A DNA stretch of 50,076 nt from an uncultured Bacteroidota bacterium. GTDB taxonomy: Bacteria; Bacteroidota; Bacteroidia; Bacteroidales; P3. How positions within the stretch are numbered: the stretch's first letter is position 1; every line of letters starts with the position of its first letter. The notes under the pieces are model-generated. The model worked only from the letters and a program-made list of their open reading frames with translations. It searched no databases and had not been told where the DNA came from. This document shows, piece by piece, positions 23,046-32,200 of the stretch. Where the stretch lies: contig CACYIK010000015.1 in assembly GCA_902774395.1 (NCBI GenBank), positions 1-50,076 of the forward strand, written 5' to 3'. The position numbers and the translations under genes are program-made.

Positions 23046-24278
23046 ATGAGAAAAATTACATATATTACATTATTGTTTGTGCTGTTTGACATGGCAATGC
23101 CGGCCTTCGGACAAAAGGTGAAGTTCGACAAGTATTTCACCGGGCAGACGCTTCGTATCGACTGCCAGCGCGAGGGCAATGCGCAGCGCGATACTGTGTG
23201 GGTGAGTCGTTGGCTCGACCGCTCGGCCGAGTGGCACGGCTCGCGGACACGGATGATAGATCCATTCGACAATGGCGACTACCGGGTGGAGATGCGCGAT
23301 GCCAAGAGTGGCAAGGTGATTTACTCGCGCTGCTACAGCACGCTTTTCCGCGAGTACCGCGACACCCCTAAGGGTGCCACGGAAGTGCAGCGTTTCGAGG
23401 AGACGCTCCTGCTGCCGATGCCTAAGAAGGCGGTGAAGATTGCCCTTCAACAACGTTCCGGTGCGCAGGGTTTCATCGACCAGACGGTGGTGGATTTTGT
23501 GCCGGGAGAGCGCGAGCTGGAGTTTAACTACCATATCGGCGAAGCCGTGGACCTGGAGCTGCATGGCGACCCGAAGGAGAAGGTCGATGTGGTGATAGTG
23601 GCACAAGGCTATGAGGAGGGTGACGTGAGACTGAATGTGGACTACTATCGTATGCGCGAAATACTCTTCGGCAAGGAGCCTTTCAAGAGCCATCGGCAGG
23701 ATTTCAATGTCTATGGTGTGTGGGCCGATGTGGATGCCGAGTTCAACACCTTCGGTATCGACCGCTACCTGATGACGCGAAGCGTATGGAAGCTGCACGA
23801 CAGGATTGGGACCACGCCGTGCGACTATATTATCATCATGGTGAACGACAGCCGCTATGGCGGCGGTGCCTTGTATAACTGCTATGCGGTGAGCACGATG
23901 CACGACATGGCCGCGTCGGTGCTGCCGCACGAGATGGGCCACTGCTTCGGAGGACTGGCCGACGAGTATGTCGACGAGGATTTGTCCTACAATACGCTCC
24001 ATGTGAAGGATTACGAGCCTACGGAGCCCAATATCACCAATCTGAAAGACTTCGACCACAAGTGGAAGTCGATGCTCCCCAAAGGCACGCCGGTGCCGAC
24101 ACCCGACGTGGAGGTGCCGTGGAGCGAATGCGGCCCGCTGGGTGTGTATGAGGGCGCCGGCTATGCGTCGAAAGGCGTCTACCGCCCGACGATGCGCTGC
24201 ATGATGCGCGACTATGCTCCCTTCTGCCCTGTTTGCGCAAAGCGGCTGGAGGAGATATTCGAGCTGTATACAAAATAA
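23046..24278 (+). CDS. Secreted M64-family metallopeptidase (IgA peptidase M64 type)
   Basis: A 410-residue exported zinc peptidase. A signal peptide (ITLLFVLFDMAMPAFGQ) is followed by a beta-sandwich N-terminal domain (about 22-160) and the M64 catalytic domain starting near VDVVIVAQGYEEGD. The zinc motif HEMGHCFGGLADEY (HExxH at 295-299, then the downstream Asp/Glu) is complete. Four closely spaced cysteines near the C-terminus (RCMMRDYAPFCPVC) may form a disulfide or metal knuckle. M64 founders cleave IgA, but gut Bacteroidales homologues have broader or unknown targets, so IgA specificity is not claimed. A GTAGTTAAGTAGACA repeat follows the stop directly. Confidence 0.9.
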   Translation: MRKITYITLLFVLFDMAMPAFGQKVKFDKYFTGQTLRIDCQREGNAQRDTVWVSRWLDRSAEWHGSRTRMIDPFDNGDYRVEMRDAKSGKVIYSRCYSTLFREYRDTPKGATEVQRFEETLLLPMPKKAVKIALQQRSGAQGFIDQTVVDFVPGERELEFNYHIGEAVDLELHGDPKEKVDVVIVAQGYEEGDVRLNVDYYRMREILFGKEPFKSHRQDFNVYGVWADVDAEFNTFGIDRYLMTRSVWKLHDRIGTTPCDYIIIMVNDSRYGGGALYNCYAVSTMHDMAASVLPHEMGHCFGGLADEYVDEDLSYNTLHVKDYEPTEPNITNLKDFDHKWKSMLPKGTPVPTPDVEVPWSECGPLGVYEGAGYASKGVYRPTMRCMMRDYAPFCPVCAKRLEEIFELYTK

Positions 24279-24312
24279 GTAGTTAAGTAGACAGTAGTTA
24301 AGTAGACAGGAG
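24279..24312 (+). repeat. Two copies of GTAGTTAAGTAGACA right after the M64 stop codon
   Basis: The repeat begins on the base following TAA (24276-24278) and fills most of the 43-bp gap to the next gene. It belongs to the GTAGTTAAG family seen at 33.4, 35.7, 38.3 and 49.9 kb. Confidence 0.75.
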
Positions 24313-24321
24313 ATAAGACAA

Positions 24322-25593
24322 ATGAAAAAGTTGCTGTATATGATTGTCTTGTCGGTGATGCCGATGATACTCCTTTCATGCGAGCAGGAGACGTTCGTGC
24401 GTGACGGCGGCGAGGTGCAGCTGGCTTTCTCCATCGACACGGTGGCGTTCGACACGGTGTTCACCACCATGGGTACAGCGACGCAGAAGGTGACGGTGTA
24501 CAACCGTTCCGATGATAACTTGATACTAAGTTCGGTGACGCTGGAAAAGGGGCGTTCGAGCCGCTTTCGCCTGAATGTCGACGGCGACACCTCGATGATT
24601 GCACACGATGTGGAGATCGAGGCCGGCGACAGCATCTTTGTCTTCGTGCAGGCCAATATCAACCCCAACGACGAACAGTCCCCCTTCCTGGTGGAGGATG
24701 CCGTGAGCTTCAGCAACGGACAGCGTCTGCCGCTGACGGCATGGGGCCGCAACGCGGTGTATCATATCACGCCGCGCGACTCGGTGTGGCTGCGCATCGG
24801 CAGCGAGACCTGGACCGACAGTCTCCCGCATGTGGTAGTGGGCAATGTACTGGTGAGCGAGGACTGCACGCTGCGTCTGACGGCAGGCGCCGAAGTACAT
24901 TTCGCCACCAACGCCATGCTTATCGTCGACTCGGCGGCGCGTCTGCTGGTGCAGGGTACGGCGGAGCGACCGGTACTCCTGACAAGCCTGCGCCACGACG
25001 GCTGGTACCGCTTCCTGCCGGGACAGTGGCAGACGGTGTGGTTCTACAATTACAGCACCGGCAATATGATAGACCATGCCGTGATAGAGAACGCTACGGG
25101 AGGCCTGCGCTGCTACCCCGGCGCACAGCTGACGGTGAGCAACAGCATCCTGCGGAATATAAGCGACTGCGCCATCATTGGCCAGGGTGCCACGGTGACG
25201 GGAAACAACCTGTTGGTATACGACTGCTTGGCAGGTTTCACGGCGCTGATGGGCGGCAGCTACGACTTCCGCCACAGCACCTTTGCCAACTACTGGAGCT
25301 ATAACGCCCGCAAGATAGAGACCATCGTGCTGAGCAACCAGATGCTGACATCCGCCGGCGTGGTGGGTGGCGCACTGACCAAGGCCGACTTCGTCGATTG
25401 TATCATCTGGGGTACGCGAAGCTCCGAGGTACTGCTGAGCGAGGACGAGCGGTGGTCGTTCAACTACCGTTTTATGCATAGCATCGTCCGCGGCGGCGAA
25501 TGGGACGAAGATCCGCTCTTCACCGATCCCCGCGAGGACGACTACACGCTGCAGGAAGGCAGTCCTGCCGAAGGAATAGGATATAATTTTTAG
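24322..25593 (+). CDS. Beta-helix surface lipoprotein of unknown function
   Basis: A 423-residue protein with a lipoprotein signal (MPMILLSC). The N-terminal part (about 30-150) is an Ig-like or DUF1573-like beta domain (FDTVFTTMGTATQKVTVYNR; PFLVEDAVSFSNGQRLPLTA). From about 165 onward there are parallel beta-helix-like rungs (VLVSEDCTLRLTAGAEVHFA, VSNSILRNISDCAIIGQGAT, FVDCIIWGTRSSEVLLSEDE). Right-handed beta-helices often bind or cut polysaccharides, but no catalytic signature is visible. The gene follows the M64 peptidase gene and precedes ruvA by 3 bp. Surface display is inferred from the lipobox. Confidence 0.75.
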   Translation: MKKLLYMIVLSVMPMILLSCEQETFVRDGGEVQLAFSIDTVAFDTVFTTMGTATQKVTVYNRSDDNLILSSVTLEKGRSSRFRLNVDGDTSMIAHDVEIEAGDSIFVFVQANINPNDEQSPFLVEDAVSFSNGQRLPLTAWGRNAVYHITPRDSVWLRIGSETWTDSLPHVVVGNVLVSEDCTLRLTAGAEVHFATNAMLIVDSAARLLVQGTAERPVLLTSLRHDGWYRFLPGQWQTVWFYNYSTGNMIDHAVIENATGGLRCYPGAQLTVSNSILRNISDCAIIGQGATVTGNNLLVYDCLAGFTALMGGSYDFRHSTFANYWSYNARKIETIVLSNQMLTSAGVVGGALTKADFVDCIIWGTRSSEVLLSEDERWSFNYRFMHSIVRGGEWDEDPLFTDPREDDYTLQEGSPAEGIGYNF

Positions 25594-25596
25594 ACC

Positions 25597-26199
25597 ATGT
25601 ACGAATACTTTGAAGGAAAACTGGCATCATTGGAACCCACGCAGGCAGTCATCGACTGCGGCGGCGTGGGTTACCTGTTGGAAATAACGCTGAATACCTA
25701 TGAGGCGCTGCGAAGGGCCGACGCGTCGCGGGTGAAGCTCTATGCCCACCTGGCGGTGCGCGAGGATGCTCATCAGCTCTACGGCTTCTACGATATGGCG
25801 GAGCGCGAGATGTTCCGCCTGCTGGTGGCTGTCAACGGCGTGGGCAACCAGACGGCGCGAGTGATGCTGTCGTCGCTCACCGTCGACGAGCTCCGCGCCG
25901 CCATCCAGACGCAGGATGTCAAGAAGGTACAGCGCGTGAAAGGCATCGGCGCCAAGACGGCGCAGCGTATCGTCCTCGAGCTGGCCGACAAGATGGGCGC
26001 CGGAGTGGATAGCGGAAAGTGGAGAGTGGAGAGCGGAATGGCCAACCAGGCTCGCGATGAGGCACTTACGGCGCTGACGATGCTGGGCTTCGCCAAGCCG
26101 GCCGTCGAAAAACTCCTGATGTCCACCGACTGGCGCAATGCCGACGGCAGCGCGATGACCGTGGAGGAGATCATCAAGGAAGGCCTGAAACGGCTCTAG
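25597..26199 (+). CDS. ruvA: Holliday junction branch-migration protein RuvA, with repeat-derived linker
   Basis: A 200-residue DNA-binding subunit of the RuvAB complex. The OB-fold domain I spans about 1-64 (MYEYFEGKLASLEPTQAVID, HLAVREDAHQLYGF). Domain II has two helix-hairpin-helix motifs (LLVAVNGVGNQTARVML and VQRVKGIGAKTAQRIVLEL). Domain III (about 152-200), the RuvB contact, contains EALTALTMLGF. The flexible II-III linker (about 136-150, DSGKWRVESG) is encoded by a GTGGAGAGTGGAGAGCGG-type tandem repeat at 26005-26036. The gene lies immediately upstream of sprA, an order known from other Bacteroidetes. Confidence 0.96.
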   Translation: MYEYFEGKLASLEPTQAVIDCGGVGYLLEITLNTYEALRRADASRVKLYAHLAVREDAHQLYGFYDMAEREMFRLLVAVNGVGNQTARVMLSSLTVDELRAAIQTQDVKKVQRVKGIGAKTAQRIVLELADKMGAGVDSGKWRVESGMANQARDEALTALTMLGFAKPAVEKLLMSTDWRNADGSAMTVEEIIKEGLKRL

Positions 26200-26237
26200 C
26201 GATAAATATTTTTTATATATTAGTGCAATAATAATAG

Positions 26238-26280
26238 CCGAGTTGCGTTTTATGTAGGTTAAATGAAAAACGCAACTCGG
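26238..26280 (+). promoter_or_regulatory. Perfect hairpin enclosing the sprA start codon
   Basis: CCGAGTTGCGTTTT (26238-26251) is the exact reverse complement of 26267-26280, with a 15-nt loop that contains the ATG at 26263. The right arm encodes residues 2-6 (KNATR). The sequence is clear; a role in translational control is inference. Confidence 0.75.
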
Positions 26281-29200
26281 TTTATACTTTTATTGGCACT
26301 GCTGTTCTGTGTGCATGCGGGCGTGTGGGCTCAGACCGACTCGTCGGCGTTTACGCCGATGGGCAGCGGCTACCAGCCGACGGCCGTCAAGACCGAAGTG
26401 GAGTATAATCCTGAGACAGGCGACTATGTGAAGGTGACGAAGGTGGGCGACGTGGTGATCAGCCGCGAGTATATGTCGTTCGACGACTATCAGGACTGGC
26501 GTATGGACCAGCTCATGCGCGAGTACTGGGACGAGAAAAGCGCCGGCACGGCACTGGACAACAGCGGCGGCGGATTGCTGAGCAAGATTCCCGGCTTCAA
26601 CCAAATCAGCGAGAAACTCGAAAGCCTGATGGGTAAGCCCGAAATCACGATTACCCCGAAGGGTAGCGCCGAGTTGAAGTTCCAGATAGTGAACAACTAC
26701 CGCAATGACCCGCAGCGCGACGCCAGCGAGCGCAGCGTGACGACCTTCGACTTCGACGAGAACATCCAGCTGAACATCAACGCCAAGATCGGCGACCTCA
26801 TCAATTTCGACATCAATCACAACACCCAGGCTACCTTCGACTTCGAGAACAAGATCAAGCTGCGCTACGAAGGTAAGGAGGACGATATCCTGCAGCTCTT
26901 CGAGGCGGCGGATATCTCGTTCCCCTTGCAGACGACGCTCATCAAGGGCAGCCAGCAGCTCTTCGGCTTCCATACGAAGCTGAAGTTCGGACGCCTGACG
27001 GTGGATGCCGTGGTGAGCGAGAAAGAGACGAGTACGGAGAATATGCAGGTGAAGGGCGGCGCCAGCAGCCACGAGTTCGAAATCCGCGCTGACGAATACG
27101 AGGATAACCGCCATTTCTTTATCTCGCAGTATTTCTACGACAACTATAACAAGGCCATGAGCACGCTGCCTGTGGTGAACAGCAACGTGAAGATTATCCG
27201 CATCGAGGTGTGGCGTACGAATGTGGGCGCTGCGGTGCAGCAGAACCGCAATATCCTGGCCTTGACCGACCTCGGCGAGGGGACACCATGGAACCCGCGG
27301 GTACACGGCAGTGGCCCGCAGCTGCCGCGCAATAGCGCCAACGACCTGCTGCAACTGGTCAACCCATCGAGCGTGCGTAGCATCAACTCGGTGACGAACT
27401 ATATGCAGGGCGTGGGCATGACGGCAGGCACCGACTACGAGAAGGTGGAGAGCGCCCGACTGCTGAACAGCAACGAGTATACCTTCAACCGCGAGCTGGG
27501 ATTCATCTCGCTGAGTCAGCCGCTGGCCAACGACCAGGTGCTGGCAGTGGCTTACCAATACCAGGTGGTTGGTGATACGACAGTCTATCAGGTGGGCGAG
27601 CTGACGACCGACGGTATCAACGACCCCAATACCCTTGTCGTCAAACTGCTGAAGAGCACCTCCGTGGATACCCATGGTCCGCTGTGGAAGCTGATGATGA
27701 AGAATGTCTACTTCCTGAAGAGCAGCCAGCTGAGCCGTGACGGCTTCCGCCTGAATGTGCTTTATGAGAGCACCGATGGCGGCGTGGGAGTGGGATACTT
27801 CACGGAAGGTCCCCGCCAGGGCGTGCCGCTGATTGAACTCTTCGGCATGGACCGCATGGACGCCAGCCAGAGCTACTACTATGCCGATGGTGTCTTCGAC
27901 TGGTTCGACTCGGCGGCCTTCAAGGGCGGCCTTATCCAGGCCTCCACGGGACGTATCTTCTTCCCCTATGTCGAGCCTTTCGGCAAGGACCTGCGGACAC
28001 TGTTGGGTGACGAGGAGATGGCCAACCGCTATTGCTTCGACTCACTCTATACCATGACGCAGGCGTTGGCGCAGCAGTATGCCGAGCGCAACCGTTTCTA
28101 TCTGGAGGGTTATTATACGAGCAGCGTGAGTGGCGAGATAAGCCTGGGCTACAGCGTGACGCAAGGTAGCGTGACGGTGACGGCGGGCGGCGTGCCGCTG
28201 ATAGAGAATGTCGACTATACCGTCGACTACACCATGGGTACCGTGCGCATCATCAACGAGAGCATCCTCTCGTCGGGCACCCCCATCAGCGTCAGCTCGG
28301 AGAACAACTCCTTCAGCATGACCACCAAGCGTATGCTGGGTCTGCACCTGAATTACGAGTTCGCGCCCGACTTCAATCTGGGTGCTACGGTGATGAACCT
28401 GCACGAGAAGCCGCTGACGCAGAAGAACAATTTCGGCGACGAGCCGACCTCCAACAGCATCTGGGGTGTCGACCTGAACTGGCGCGGCGAGGTGCCCATC
28501 ATCACAAAAATCATGGACATGCTGCCCGGCATCGACACCAAGGCGCCGAGCAACCTGAGCCTGCAGGCCGAGTTCGCCCATTTCATCCCCGGCATGTCGC
28601 AGACGGGCATGGGCGAGGGCAGCGTGAGCTATATCGACGACTTCGAGGGCGCCGAGAGCAGCATCAACCTCACCACGGTGAGCTCATGGGTCCTGGCCAG
28701 CACGCCGCAAGACTGGCGACGCCCCATGTCTATGTTCCCCGAGACATTCCCCAACAGCGGACTGGCTTATGGCTTTAACCGCGCCAAACTGGCCTGGTAC
28801 CGCATCAGCAACGACTTCTACAACAGCGGCACACGTCCCGAGAATATCACCCTCGACGACCTGTCGAAGCCTTATGCCCGCCGCATCTACGAGCAGGAGG
28901 TGTTCCCCAACAAGGACCGCGTGGCGGGACAGCCCACCTATATCTACGAGCTGAACCTGGCCTACTACCCCGAGGAGCGTGGCCCCTACAACTTCGATGT
29001 GGCACCGACGGCCTACAGCGCCGGTCTCACCGACAGCGGTACGCTGGCGAACCCCAGAAGCCGCTGGGGCGGTATCATGCGCAAGCTCGACTATACCGAC
29101 TTCGAGACACAGAACATCGAGACCCTCGAGTTCTGGCTCATGGACCCCTTCATTGAACGGCCCGACCACACGGGTGGTAAGCTCTATATCAACCTCGGCG

Positions 29201-32200
29201 ACATCAGCGAGGATATCTTGCGCGACGGCAAGAAGGCTTTCGAGAACGGCCTGCCTACGAGCGCCGTGGTGGTCAATGTCGACACCACCATCTGGGGCCG
29301 TGTGCCGACGACACAGCCCGTGGTCAACGCCTTCGACAACGACGCGCAGAGCCGCAAGTACCAGGACGTGGGTTACGACGGCTTGGGAAGCACGCAGGGC
29401 CTCGACGACGAGCAGACCTTCTTCTCCGACTACCTCGAGGCCATCGCCCAGCGCTACGGCACGGCTTCCAGAGCCTACCAGATGGCTGCCGAGGACCCGT
29501 CGGCCGACGACTACCGCTATTTCCGCAGCAGCTACTACGACCAGAACAACGTCAAAATCAACGACCGCTATAAGCGTTACAACAACCCCGAGGGCAACTC
29601 GCCTGTCGACGAGTCCAACGAAGAGGAATATATGACCTCGGGCAGCGCCTACCCCAATGTCGAGGACATCAACAAGGACAACACGCTGAGCGAGTCGGAG
29701 AACTACTACCAGTATGAGATAGACCTGCGCCCCGACCGCATGGTGATAGGCGAGAACCACATCGTCGACATCCAAGAGGCTCACAACGTGCAGCTGGCCA
29801 ACGGCGAGACGACGACCTGCCGCTGGTACCAGTTCCGCATCCCCATCCGCGAGCCCAACGAGAAAGTGGGCACCATCAACGGCTTCCAGTCCATCCGCTT
29901 CATGCGTATGTTCCTCAACGATTTCGAGGAACCCGTCATCCTCCGTTTCGCCACCCTCGACCTCGTCTACTCCACCTGGCGCAAATACAGCGAGGACCTC
30001 CTGCAGCCGGGCGACTACCCCACGGGTACCACCGAGGAGACGAGCTTCAATATCTCGACGGTGAATATCGAGGAGAACGGCAGCCGCCAGCCGGTGCCAT
30101 ACGTGCTGCCTCCCGGCATCGAGCGCGAGGAGTGGTATTCCTCGGGCAACAGCTACACGCAGCTCAACGAGCAGTCGATAGCCCTCGACGTCGACCACCT
30201 GACGAGTGGCGACGCCCGCGCCATCTACCGCTCCACCAGCTACGACCTGCGCCAGTACGGCCACATGAAGATGTTCGTCCATGCCGAGCAGAAGTATGCC
30301 GCCGACCAGATGCAGGACGACGACCTGGTGCTGTTTGTGCGTCTGGGTACCGACTACACGAGCAACTACTACGAGTATGAGCTGCCGCTGAAGTTCACGC
30401 CGTGGTATACGCCCTCCGACGACGCCTACGCCATCTGGCCGCGCGAGAACCTCGTCGACATCGACCTCAAGCGGATGACCGAAATCAAGACCAACCGCAA
30501 CTACAAGATACGCCACGGCGAGGGCGGCTATTCGCCCACGATGCTCTACAGCGAGATAGTCGATGGCAAGAAGTATACCGTGCTGGGCACGCCGAACCTC
30601 GGCAAGGTCAAGGTGATCATGGTGGGCGTGCGCAACCCCAAGAAGGAGAGCCTCACCGACGGCAATAATATGCTGCCGAAGTCGGCCATCGTCTGGGTCA
30701 ACGAGCTGCGCCTGAGCGACTACAGCAACAAGGGTGGCTGGGCAGCCATGGCGTTGGCCAGGACGAACCTGGCCGACGTGGGTAACCTGTCACTCTATGG
30801 TAGCTACACCACGGCGCATTTCGGCAACCTCGAAGACCCGCTCATCAAGGAGGAGTTGATGAATACCTTCACCATCCAGACGACCTTCGACATGGAGCTG
30901 GGCAAGTTCCTGCCCGAGGAGTGGGGCCTGCACATACCGTTCTACCTCGACTACAACCGCGAGATCGGCAGCCCGGAATACAACCCTAACAACCCCGACG
31001 TGCTGCTCTCCGACGACCTCAACACCTACGCCACTTCGGCAGAGCGCGACAGCCTGCGTCGCGTGACACAGCGCCGCAAGTCCACGACCAACGTCACGCT
31101 GGCCAACATCCACAAGGACCGCGTCGGCAAGGAGTCGCTCAAGCCGCATATCTACGACATCGAGAACTTCTCCTTCTCCTATGCCTACAGCGGCGAGCGC
31201 AGCAGCGACGAGGAGACGGAATACTACAACAAGGACCAGCACCGCGGTGGCTTCACCTACAACTACAGCCTCCAGCCCGAGCCGGTGAAGCCCTTCGACA
31301 AGGTGAAACTCTTCCGCGGCAAGGCTTGGAAGATTATCAAAGAGTTCAACTTCTACTACCTGCCGAAGAACCTCAGCTTCTCGACCGAGATCTACCGCGA
31401 CTTCGAGGAGACGTTGCTGCGCAACAAGAGCGCCGCGCTGGTGATCATCAAGCCTACCTACTTCAAGCAGTTCACCTGGCAGCGCAACTACGGCCTGCAG
31501 TACGACCTGATGAAGTCGTTCCATATCCAGTATTCCGCCAACGCCAACGCCCGCATAGAGGAGCCTGTCGGACGCATCGAGAGCTCGTCGGCTGTCGACT
31601 CGATATGGCACTCCATAGCCCAGGGTGGTACCATGCAGAATTTCCAGCAGTCTATCACCGCCAGCTACGATCTGCCCATCACTAAGCTGCCCTACCTCGA
31701 TTTCCTGAAGGTGCCGCTGAGCTACCGCACCAACTACACTTACCAGGGCACTACCCAGGCGCTGAAGTCGCTGGGTTCGGTGCTGCAGGGCTCGTCGAAC
31801 TTCCAGGTCACGGCTACGGCCAGCTTCACCACGCTCTATAACAAGATCAAAATCCTCAAGGATGCCAACGCCCCGGTGAGCAACAAGGGTAACAAGAAGG
31901 GCGGCGGCCAACGTCCGCCGAAGAAGCAGCCCAAGATGAGCGCTCAGGACTCCCTGGCAGCGGCCGACAGCCTGCGCAAGGCAGAGCTGAAGGAGATGCT
32001 CAAGCAGGTGGGCTATTTCAGCCTCCGTCTGCTCACCGCCGTGAAGGACGCTACCATCCAGTACAACGTCACCAACGGCTCACGTTTGCCAGGCTACATG
32101 GGCGAGCCCAAGTATGTGGGCCTCGACCCGCGCAACGGCTGGACCCCGGGACTGGGCTATATCCTCGGCTACGACTACGACGTGGTGGATGACCTGCGCC

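Noticed and set aside
23070..24752. 560-codon open frame opposite the M64 gene
   Set aside because: It spans two real genes in antisense and is Arg/His-rich shadow sequence.
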